A DNA stretch of 5,217 nt. Origin: Desulfobacteraceae bacterium (GTDB lineage: Bacteria > Desulfobacterota > Desulfobacteria > Desulfobacterales > UBA11574). The stretch is taken from positions 1 to 5,217 of the forward strand of contig JAOUGB010000210.1 in the NCBI GenBank assembly GCA_029857875.1, in the 5' to 3' direction. The notes beneath the pieces were generated by a model. It saw only the letters and a program-made list of their open reading frames with translations, had not been told where the DNA came from and searched no databases. Made by a program: the position numbers and the translations under genes. Of this stretch, positions 1-5,174 are shown piece after piece. Within the stretch, counting starts at the first letter, position 1. Each line of letters opens with the position of its first letter.

Positions 1-1
1 C

Positions 2-718
2 AACAGCGACGATGATTATGGTTTTCTCGCGGGCGCGCATTACGATGTTTTTGAAAATACCCGCATTAGAGGTTCTGCGGCCCGCAAAATCCGGTTTCCG
101 TCCATTCGCCAGCTTTACGAAGAGGACACCGGGAATCCGGACTTAAAGCCCGAAAAGTCTTATAATTACGAACTGGGAATTGAGCAGCGGCTTTTTGAAC
201 GCACCACCCTTTCGCTGACCGGATTTTATATTGATGTTAAGGATTACATTGAAAAGGTAGATTCTACAGATACTTTCGAAAACAACGAAAAGTATCGTTT
301 TCAGGGCGTGGAACTGATCGCCGAGACCCGGTATTTTAAAAATCTTATGCTACGTGCCGGTTACACGTTTATGGATACCAAGGACAAGTCACCAGATACC
401 GAAAAGGAAGAATTGCAGTACAGACCGGAACACAAGCTGACGTTTGAAACCCAATATGTTATCGGTTTCGGGCTTTCCGCTTATGCCAGCGTCATGTACG
501 TAGCTGACCAGTACTTTTATTCACGGAATACACCGCTGGAAAAGCGAAAACTGAACGACTATACATTGGTGGATTTCAAACTGAACCAGGCTTTTCTGAA
601 AAAGCGGTTGCATATTTATTTGGGCGTGGACAATCTGTTTGACCGGGATTATGAAGAGGCCTACGGCTTTCCCCGGCCGGGCAGAACCTTGTATGTTGGA
701 ACTGAATATCATTTTTAA
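2..718 (+). CDS. TonB-dependent outer-membrane receptor, BtuB/CirA type (5' end missing)
   Basis: This is the C-terminal 238 residues of a beta-barrel receptor; the frame is open from the window edge to a TAA at 716-718, and the plug domain and first barrel strands lie outside. The segment RFPSIRQLYEEDTGNPDLKPE is the conserved barrel stretch of TonB-dependent receptors (F-x-x-P-S...ELY...GNP-LKPE). After it come alternating amphipathic strands, the NLFDRDYEEAYGFPRPGR signature near the end, and a last strand TLYVGTEYHF ending in Phe, the usual signal for barrel assembly. Family knowledge: such proteins import siderophores, haem, corrinoids or other ligands across the outer membrane using TonB-ExbBD energy. 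The ending resembles BtuB (cobalamin), but the ligand cannot be fixed from this part. An internal GTG at 308 is not a real start, because the homology continues upstream. The stop overlaps the ribosome binding site of the next gene, suggesting one operon. Confidence 0.93.
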   Translation, partial: NSDDDYGFLAGAHYDVFENTRIRGSAARKIRFPSIRQLYEEDTGNPDLKPEKSYNYELGIEQRLFERTTLSLTGFYIDVKDYIEKVDSTDTFENNEKYRFQGVELIAETRYFKNLMLRAGYTFMDTKDKSPDTEKEELQYRPEHKLTFETQYVIGFGLSAYASVMYVADQYFYSRNTPLEKRKLNDYTLVDFKLNQAFLKKRLHIYLGVDNLFDRDYEEAYGFPRPGRTLYVGTEYHF

Positions 719-722
719 GGAG
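717..722 (+). promoter_or_regulatory. Ribosome binding site overlapping the receptor stop codon
   Basis: AAGGAG lies 6 bases before the ATG at 729 and includes the last two bases of the receptor's TAA (716-718). It fixes ATG 729 as the start of the downstream gene rather than the in-frame ATG at 639 inside the receptor gene. The overlap implies that ribosomes finishing the receptor can reinitiate on the next gene. Confidence 0.88.
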
Positions 723-728
723 AACACG

Positions 729-2003
729 ATGAAACAAATATTCTTGGTTGTTGTTGCGATAATAGGTTTCCATATGCCGGCCTATGCGCTTTCAGAACAT
801 GAAGTTGTTTCCATTCAAATTCCGGACATGCGATTCTACGCTGTAAAAGCCATTACGCCTGTGCCAGAAGGTCGAATGGATTTGCTTGCCGCCGGACAGA
901 TTAAACAAAAAGATCGGAATGATGCATTGATTATCGCTTTTTCGATCATGAACGGCAAATATAAAGAAATAAGCCGGGAAGTTTTCAGTATCGGACCCAA
1001 AAATGCTGACAATAAAACCCGGATTCGTTCTCTGGTTTGCATCCAAGCGCCATCAACCAACCAATACCTTATTGTTGTCAACGGGAAAGCCGGTCCTGAA
1101 AACCGGGAAGTCGGTTTTATCCGTTCGTATGTATTTAATGGTGCATTCAAGCTAAAGGACAGCATCGAATTTTCGGATTCCGGAACGTCATATACCCATG
1201 GATACCCGCTCATTCAGGCCGATATCAATAAAGATGGGAAAAATGAGATTATTTGCGGTGGTTTTTCAGGGAGTAATGACCGGGATCACGCCGACATCAG
1301 ATTTTTTTCAATTGGGGAAAATGGAAACCTTTCCCCTCTAAAGGGGTTTCAAACAAACCAATTAAACACTTTTCGGCTGCGGGTAAATGCTTTGGCTGCG
1401 GGAGACCTGAACCAAGATGGCACGCAGGAAGTAGCGGCCGCCGGCCGGACTGTTGAAAACGATATCGAACATGCCGCTTTTGTGGTTTTTTCAGATCAGA
1501 CCCTGATTTGGAAACAACTGAATGACCTCGGTACCTGCCGGTACCGGTATGCCATGGTTACAGACATGACCGGAGACGGGCACCCGGAACTGGTTCTTGG
1601 CGGACGCATTGATCAGGGGGGTACTTCCTATGCGCTGCTGGATATCTGGCAAGCACATAACAAGGATATGAACCTCATCTCACGGTACCGCTTTACCGGA
1701 GCCGGTTCTACAAGACTGCGGGTAGTGGAACCGATGCCTGCGGGGTTCCCAGGGCGTCTGATCATCGGAGGGCGCCAGGAAACCCTCCATAATGACCGTA
1801 TGAAATGGAAAGGGTTTCTCCAGCAGATGACCTTCGAATCCGGCACCCTGTTCCCTTGCTCAAAACCGATCATTTTGGATAAGGATTGGGAAACCCGGGT
1901 TCGGACCATGGACATTTGCAATAACGCTCTGATTATTGCAGGATTTACGGAAGACAAAACCAAGGCATCCACAGCCTTTATTTCCATTTATCCGTTGAGA
2001 TAA
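729..2003 (+). CDS. Exported seven-repeat FG-GAP/VCBS-like beta-propeller protein
   Basis: 424 residues. Residues 1-20 form a Sec signal peptide (MKQ, hydrophobic core, then AYA before Leu21); there is no lipobox cysteine, so the mature protein should be periplasmic or released. The rest reads as seven repeats of about 55-63 residues. Repeats 2 and 4-7 open with an R-x-R element (98-100, 216-218, 271-273, 329-331, 390-392); repeats 1 and 3 start near residues 35 and 155 with degenerate versions. Repeats 3, 4 and 5 contain calcium-loop-like motifs DINKDG (165-170), DLNQDG (226-231) and DMTGDG (279-284), each followed by a beta strand ending in GG or AG. Repeats 1, 2, 6 and 7 have lost the Asp loop. 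Family knowledge: FG-GAP/VCBS repeats form beta-propellers that bind ligands or partner proteins. The gene starts 10 bases after the receptor stop, so it is inferred to work with that receptor, perhaps as a ligand-capture partner. No enzyme motif is visible. Confidence 0.85.
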   Translation: MKQIFLVVVAIIGFHMPAYALSEHEVVSIQIPDMRFYAVKAITPVPEGRMDLLAAGQIKQKDRNDALIIAFSIMNGKYKEISREVFSIGPKNADNKTRIRSLVCIQAPSTNQYLIVVNGKAGPENREVGFIRSYVFNGAFKLKDSIEFSDSGTSYTHGYPLIQADINKDGKNEIICGGFSGSNDRDHADIRFFSIGENGNLSPLKGFQTNQLNTFRLRVNALAAGDLNQDGTQEVAAAGRTVENDIEHAAFVVFSDQTLIWKQLNDLGTCRYRYAMVTDMTGDGHPELVLGGRIDQGGTSYALLDIWQAHNKDMNLISRYRFTGAGSTRLRVVEPMPAGFPGRLIIGGRQETLHNDRMKWKGFLQQMTFESGTLFPCSKPIILDKDWETRVRTMDICNNALIIAGFTEDKTKASTAFISIYPLR

Positions 2004-2089
2004 CAAGGCACCCCAGACAGAAAGAGAATATTGAAATAGTCCAGATCCGGTGATCAATAGCTATATGCAATCAGGGCCAAGTTCGGATC

Positions 2090-2265
2090 GTCAGACATAT
2101 CTTAGGATGTCCGGCCGGCTGATATCCTGGGCGTCCCACAAGCGATCAAAGGTTTTGACAAGCCAGATTTTTGTGAGGTATTCTTAATTTATCCCAAAAG
2201 ATACCAAACATGATGTAATAAATGGATATCTTAAAAACGATCTCGACTTGATATCTACAGTCCGA
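2090..2265 (+). repeat. Dispersed intergenic repeat, copy 1 (core 2090-2193 plus distal block)
   Basis: The core begins GTCAGACATATC and ends near 2193. Its first 70 bp align without gaps to copy 2 (61/70 identical) and copy 3 (60/70). It contains a hairpin, CTTAGGAT (2101-2108) with ATCCTGGG (2124-2131), including two T-G wobbles, and the invariant segment ATCAAAGGTTTTGACAA (2145-2161). A distal block from 2224 to about 2263 matches copy 3 at about 35/40, including 19 identical bases at 2231-2249, in exactly the same register (offset 2512). A local direct repeat TTGATATCT (2248-2256 and 2268-2276, period 20 bp) lies at its right edge. It starts 87 bp after the propeller stop codon. The type of element is unknown. 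Confidence 0.85.
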
Positions 2266-2314
2266 GTTTGATATCTATTGGTTTTACTGGATTTCATGTC
2301 GTGGCAAGAAACAT

Positions 2315-2342
2315 GTGATTTGAGAAGTGAAGGGAAAATCAC
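2315..2342. repeat. Inverted repeat GTGATTT-N14-AAATCAC
   Basis: Perfect 7-bp arms at 2315-2321 and 2336-2342 are separated by 14 bp. The element lies about 180 bp upstream of the sigma-54 promoter, a plausible distance for an enhancer-binding-protein site. That role is inference only, and an inverted repeat of this size can arise by chance in AT-rich DNA. Confidence 0.35.
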
Positions 2343-2518
2343 AAAATATAGTGCTCACCTTCCTATACTTACTGAACCCTGCCGAAAATGTCAGATTTTT
2401 TTACAATATGCAAAGGTTCCTATCTTAGAATTTATATCGAAAATGAGTTTCACGGTCTAAGATTGCCATAACTTTATGAGATTTTTATGTTTTTAAGAAA
2501 GCTCAAGTAGATATTAAG

Positions 2519-2534
2519 TGGCACGTAACTTGCT
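2519..2534 (+). promoter_or_regulatory. Sigma-54 (RpoN) -24/-12 promoter for the TauE/SafE-family gene
   Basis: TGGCACG (2519-2525), four bases, then TTGCT (2530-2534) match the sigma-54 consensus TGGCACG-N4-TTGCW in full. The invariant GG (2520-2521) and GC (2532-2533) are 12 bp apart, as required. Transcription should start near 2545, leaving a 5' leader of about 49 bases before ATG 2594. Family knowledge: sigma-54 promoters need an AAA+ enhancer-binding activator, so the downstream gene is probably switched on by a specific signal. No such activator gene lies in this window. Confidence 0.85.
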
Positions 2535-2593
2535 TTAATTTGACCGAAATATGATGTGTATCCCTTTTTGTAAAATGACTGCTGAAGGTTTAT

Positions 2594-3493
2594 ATGCTAT
2601 TTCCGATATCAGGGGTTGAAGTAAATCCAATCATTCCCTTCATGGTGGCTTTTTTTGTTTCTTTTTTCACTTCTATGGGTGGGGTCTCCGGTGCATTTCT
2701 CCTTTTGCCTTTTCAGGTGAGTTTTTTGGGTTATACCGCACCATCGGTAAGCGGAACGAATCAAGTTTTCAACATCGTGGCAATTCCAAGCGGCGTTTAT
2801 CGTTATATCAAAGAAGGCCGAATGCTCTGGCCGTTAACATGGGCCGTCATTATCGGCACGTTGCCGGGAGTTTTTATCGGTGCGTGGGTTCGGATCGAAT
2901 ATTTGCCGAATCCTAAAAACTTCAAATTTTTTGTCGGTTTTGTTCTACTTTATATTGGTTGGCGCCTGTTGATGGACGTAGTTAAGTCTAAAAACAAGCA
3001 CAAGGGTAAAGCTTCACCATCCGGTCCGGTTTCATCCCATGTTGTAGATGTGAAAACTTCCACAGCAAGACAAGTAAAATTTGAATACGATGGTGAGATC
3101 TATACGTTTTCGCCGCCAATAATTTATGCCCTCTGTTTTCTGGTCGGTATCGCAGGGGGAATCTACGGAATAGGCGGCGGCTCAATCGTTGCGCCTTTTT
3201 TTGTGGCCATCATCGGCCTTCCGGTCTATACCGTTGCCGGGGCAGCGCTAATGGGAACATTTATTACTTCCGTAGCGGGAGTGATCTTCTATCAATTTCT
3301 GGCACAATTTTATCCGGACATGTCAATAGCACCAGACTGGTGGTTGGGTGGATTATTCGGAACCGGTGGGATTTTAGGAATGTATTTAGGTGCTCGAACG
3401 CAAAAATTCGTTCCAGCCAAAATTATCAAAGGAATATTGTGTATCTGCATCCTTTTTGTCGCAGGGAAGTATATTTTAGGCTTTTTCATATAA
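2594..3493 (+). CDS. TauE/SafE-family (DUF81) membrane permease, putative sulfite/organosulfur exporter
   Basis: 299 residues, normal for the family. Two homologous membrane halves (about 12-130 and 175-297), each with roughly four hydrophobic segments, flank a polar loop at about 130-174. The family's glycine-rich re-entrant motifs appear in both halves: SMGGVSGAFLLLPF (27-40) and GIYGIGGGSIVAPFF (189-203). The second continues into VYTVAGAALMGTFITSVAG (211-229), which parallels the first-half stretch ending in SGTNQVFNIVA. Family knowledge: TauE/SafE proteins sit in the inner membrane and are linked to export of sulfite, sulfoacetate or related anions, although many members have unknown substrates. 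The start ATG at 2594 is preceded by GAAGG (2584-2588) 5 bases away. The gene stands alone between repeat copies 1 and 2 and has its own sigma-54 promoter. Inference: an inducible sulfur-anion exporter. The family is secure; the substrate is not. Confidence 0.9.
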   Translation: MLFPISGVEVNPIIPFMVAFFVSFFTSMGGVSGAFLLLPFQVSFLGYTAPSVSGTNQVFNIVAIPSGVYRYIKEGRMLWPLTWAVIIGTLPGVFIGAWVRIEYLPNPKNFKFFVGFVLLYIGWRLLMDVVKSKNKHKGKASPSGPVSSHVVDVKTSTARQVKFEYDGEIYTFSPPIIYALCFLVGIAGGIYGIGGGSIVAPFFVAIIGLPVYTVAGAALMGTFITSVAGVIFYQFLAQFYPDMSIAPDWWLGGLFGTGGILGMYLGARTQKFVPAKIIKGILCICILFVAGKYILGFFI

Positions 3494-3517
3494 CATCGAC
3501 AAGCTCTATAATTGATC

Positions 3518-3529
3518 CTGTTATAACAG
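3518..3529. promoter_or_regulatory. Perfect 12-bp palindrome CTGTTATAACAG
   Basis: This self-complementary sequence lies 25 bp after the permease stop codon and 42 bp before repeat copy 2. It could be a dimeric repressor operator, but no second copy was noticed in the window and no T-run follows that would make it a terminator. Its function is unassigned. Confidence 0.3.
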
Positions 3530-3570
3530 CTCACCCAAACCAATTATCGAGAAAGCGTGAAATTTCATAA

Positions 3571-3675
3571 GTCAGACATATCCCAGGGTTTCTGGCCGGC
3601 TGATATCCTGGGAGTTCCTCAAGCAATCAAAGGTTTTGACAAGCCAGATTTTGTTACGTATTATCTCAATATATC
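3571..3675 (+). repeat. Dispersed intergenic repeat, copy 2 (core only)
   Basis: It begins GTCAGACATATC and aligns without gaps to copies 1 and 3 over the first 70 bp; with a one-base shift the similarity continues to about 3675. The hairpin pairs TCCCAGGGT (3581-3589) with ATCCTGGGA (3605-3613), nine pairs with one G-T wobble. The invariant segment ATCAAAGGTTTTGACAA is at 3626-3642. The distal block shared by copies 1 and 3 is not recognisable here, so this copy is shorter or more decayed. It starts 78 bp after the permease stop codon. Confidence 0.85.
3636..3664 (+). promoter_or_regulatory. Candidate sigma-70 promoter inside repeat copy 2
   Basis: TTGACA (3636-3641), a 17-bp spacer and TATTAT (3659-3664) make a 6/6 and 5/6 match to consensus. 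It would start transcription near 3671, about 135 bases before the methyltransferase ATG. The TTGACA is part of the segment identical in all three copies. Copy 1 has TATTCT 18 bp after it, and copy 3 has only a weak TATCTT at 19 bp. This is the best visible promoter for the methyltransferase gene, predicted from sequence only. Confidence 0.5.
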
Positions 3676-3805
3676 AGTGGTTATGTGATATTTGGTTTTT
3701 TGGCAACTCATTGCATTTAAAATGGACAACATTATAAAAGCGATAATATCCGGCTCCGTATAATCAATTGACAGCGAATTTGAAGATTTTGTTGGAGTCA
3801 AGCGA

Positions 3806-4399
3806 ATGTCAAATCAGAAACCACTTCATGACCTAATAGATGGCCGATTGGCCTTATTTCAAGAATTTCTTAAACACCCTCTTCAAATCGGATCGGTCAT
3901 CTCAAGTTCTCGTTTCCTTGAGTACCGTGTTGTGGAGACCGCGGGGATCAGTTCTGCCAAGACCATAGTAGAGCTGGGTCCTGGCACGGGAGGCACGACA
4001 CGGGCGATACTGAAAGCAATGGCACAGCGCTCTAAGCTCCTAAGTATCGAAAACAATCCACATTTACACACTTTGGTGAGTCGCATCAAGGACGATCGAC
4101 TTATTGCTCACCTTGGCAACGCTAATGGTCTAAAGAAAATCCTCTCGATGTACGGACTAGATACCCCGGAGGTCCTGATTTCTGGTATTCCCTTTTCCAC
4201 CATGAGCCACGTTTCAGGATCTCAGATCCTTGAGACGATCTCGTCAGTGCTCGCACCAGGGGGACGCTTCGTTGCGTACCAGGTGAGCAAGCGTGTCGCC
4301 TGCCTGTGCCAGCCCATCCTCGGACCAGGGCAAATGGAGGTAGAACTTTTAAACATACCGCCACTTCGAGTTTACCGGTGGGAGAAGAATCGCGCCTAA
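3806..4399 (+). CDS. Class I SAM-dependent methyltransferase, phospholipid N-methyltransferase (PmtA)-like
   Basis: 197 residues, typical for the short bacterial PmtA-like group. The N-terminal stretch FLKHPLQIGSVISSSRFL (21-38) matches the characteristic 'P-x-x-IGSVIPSS-R' entry of these proteins. SAM-binding motif I is VELGPGTGGTTRAIL (55-69). An acidic residue at the end of strand 2 is E82 in SIENNP. The motif IV position reads VLISGIPFSTM (123-133), followed by APGGRFVAYQ (150-159). The C terminus LNIPPLRVYRWEK (182-194) again fits the 'PP-x-RVY' ending. Family knowledge: PmtA methylates phosphatidylethanolamine toward phosphatidylcholine; relatives include rRNA dimethyladenosine transferases. 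The substrate here is inferred. GGAG (3794-3797) lies 8 bases before the ATG. The gene stands alone between repeat copies 2 and 3, and its DNA looks richer in GC than the spacers around it. Confidence 0.85.
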   Translation: MSNQKPLHDLIDGRLALFQEFLKHPLQIGSVISSSRFLEYRVVETAGISSAKTIVELGPGTGGTTRAILKAMAQRSKLLSIENNPHLHTLVSRIKDDRLIAHLGNANGLKKILSMYGLDTPEVLISGIPFSTMSHVSGSQILETISSVLAPGGRFVAYQVSKRVACLCQPILGPGQMEVELLNIPPLRVYRWEKNRA

Positions 4400-4601
4400 G
4401 AATGGGCTCAACGATAGCTGGCATTCCGCCGAGACTCATACCAACTGGTCGAAACCACATTTATATATATCCAACACATTGCGATTTGGAAAACCTTTGA
4501 TCTCTGCAATGAACTACGGTCAGTATAATTAAGGTGCGGATAAAGAAAAACTTCGTTTCAATCCTAAATCTCAATCTAAGGTAAATCCGAGAAATCAGTA
4601 A

Positions 4602-4780
4602 GTCAGACTTATCTCAGGATTTCCGACCAGTTGATATCCTGGGAACTCCACAAGCGATCAAAGGTTTTGACAACTCCGATTTTCGTAAGGTTATCTTGAT
4701 AAATCACAACCAATGCCAGAGCTGAGATCAGGATTGGATATATTAAAAACGATCTCGACTTAATATTTTCAGTTCTAAAT
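4602..4780 (+). repeat. Dispersed intergenic repeat, copy 3 (core 4602-4705 plus distal block)
   Basis: It begins GTCAGACTTATC and matches copy 1 at 60/70 over the first 70 bp. The hairpin pairs TCTCAGGAT (4612-4620) with ATCCTGGGA (4636-4644), nine pairs with one T-G wobble. The invariant segment ATCAAAGGTTTTGACAA is at 4657-4673. The distal block from 4736 to about 4775 matches copy 1 in exact register, including 19 identical bases at 4743-4761, while the stretch between core and distal block has diverged. It starts 203 bp after the methyltransferase stop codon. Confidence 0.85.
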
Positions 4781-4988
4781 CGATACTTGTTGACAAGTGA
4801 TTTTTAAGTGAGGTTTTGAACATAATGAGCAGTTGTTACAAGCAGAAATGTTTTACGTAAATAGACTCTTATAATCACAAAAGATATACATGATATGTCT
4901 TTAACCTACTACAATGTGTTGTTTTTGTAATTTCCTTGACAAGTTAGCAAAACTGTGAAAAATAATGGTTGGAAAAATTCCTGTTATC

Positions 4989-5018
4989 AACCAGTTAACC
5001 TTCACCTTCAAGCTGGTT
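4989..5018 (+). terminator. Weak hairpin, possible terminator
   Basis: AACCAGTT (4989-4996) can pair with AGCTGGTT (5011-5018), eight pairs with one T-G wobble and a 14-base loop, followed by CTCTTTTC. The loop is large and the T-run broken, so termination would be inefficient at best. Confidence 0.3.
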
Positions 5019-5084
5019 CTCTTTTCTGATATCTTAATTACTTTTTTACCTGATGCTCGTTCAATTTTGGCTTACCTTGATGCT

Positions 5085-5113
5085 TTGACAATTAGGTCTT
5101 TTTAATTTCTTAT
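5085..5113 (+). promoter_or_regulatory. Candidate sigma-70 promoter before the terminal hairpin
   Basis: TTGACA (5085-5090) is followed after 17 bp by TCTTAT (5108-5113, 4/6), or after 20 bp by TATACA (5111-5116). Transcription would begin near 5120 and run into the terminator at 5143-5174, giving an RNA of only about 50-60 bases unless read-through occurs. The -35 is strong but the -10 is not, so this is a tentative call. Confidence 0.35.
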
Positions 5114-5130
5114 ACAAAAGGAAAGCGTAT

Positions 5131-5160
5131 GTGACTATTTTGAACCCCATTTCTGAATAG
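5131..5160 (+). other. Possible leader peptide or start-stop element overlapping the terminator stem
   Basis: After a good ribosome binding site (AAGGAA, 5118-5123) there is ATG at 5129 followed immediately by TGA (5132-5134), a start-stop arrangement. The overlapping GTG at 5131 opens a ten-codon frame ending at TAG 5158-5160, which would read MTILNPISE. Its last codons lie in the 5' arm and loop of the terminator stem, as in attenuators. No run of one amino acid marks a pathway, so this may be chance. Confidence 0.22.
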
Positions 5161-5174
5161 AGGTGGGGTTTTTT
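5143..5174 (+). terminator. Strong intrinsic (Rho-independent) terminator
   Basis: AACCCCATTTCT (5143-5154) pairs with AGAGGTGGGGTT (5159-5170) over twelve positions, two of them T-G wobbles, with loop GAAT and a T-run at 5169-5174. The T-run is on the + strand side, so it acts rightward. The nearest visible + strand gene ends about 740 bases upstream, so the terminator probably serves a short local transcript or attenuates a gene beyond the window. Confidence 0.85.

Larger units (their letters stand above)
2004..2593. other. 590-bp AT-rich intergenic region with repeat copy 1 and a sigma-54 promoter
   Basis: This stretch holds no convincing gene. It contains repeat copy 1 with its distal extension (2090-2265), a 7-bp inverted repeat (2315-2342) and a sigma-54 promoter (2519-2534). 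No clear intrinsic terminator follows the propeller gene. A 60-codon open frame at 2278-2460 starts with TTG, has no ribosome binding site, overlaps the edge of the repeat element and resembles nothing I recognise. Confidence 0.8.
3494..3805. other. 312-bp intergenic region with palindrome and repeat copy 2
   Basis: No gene is visible here. It contains a perfect 12-bp palindrome (3518-3529), repeat copy 2 (3571-3675) with a candidate sigma-70 promoter, and the leader of the methyltransferase gene with GGAG at 3794-3797. A further -10-like TATAAT at 3759-3764 lacks a good -35. No typical intrinsic terminator with a T-run follows the permease gene. Confidence 0.75.

Noticed and set aside
639..728. 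Extended start of the propeller protein at ATG 639
   Set aside because: It would lie inside the receptor gene; ATG 729 has a proper ribosome binding site and starts directly with a signal peptide.
2101..2131. Repeat hairpin as an intrinsic terminator of the upstream gene
   Set aside because: No T-run follows the 3' arm in any of the three copies.
2090..2193. Repeat as an integron attC site
   Set aside because: The layout fits, but neither end shows the RYYYAAC / GTTRRRY core sites, the ends are not complementary beyond a few bases, and no integrase is visible.
2278..2460. 60-codon open frame, could be a small gene
   Set aside because: It has a TTG start, no ribosome binding site before it or before the internal ATG at 2296, overlaps the edge of the repeat element, and shows no recognisable family features.
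3701..3715. TGGCAACTCATTGCA upstream of the methyltransferase, resembling a sigma-54 promoter
   Set aside because: The GG (3702-3703) and GC (3713-3714) are 11 bp apart instead of the strictly required 12, and the CACG part of the -24 box is not matched.
4306..4500. 64-codon frame overlapping the methyltransferase 3' end
   Set aside because: It lies mostly in a shifted frame within the well-supported methyltransferase, with low-complexity composition and no family features.
2090..4705. Three repeats as a CRISPR array
   Set aside because: There are only three units of about 104 bp, more than 900 bp apart with genes between them, and they differ from one another by about 14%.
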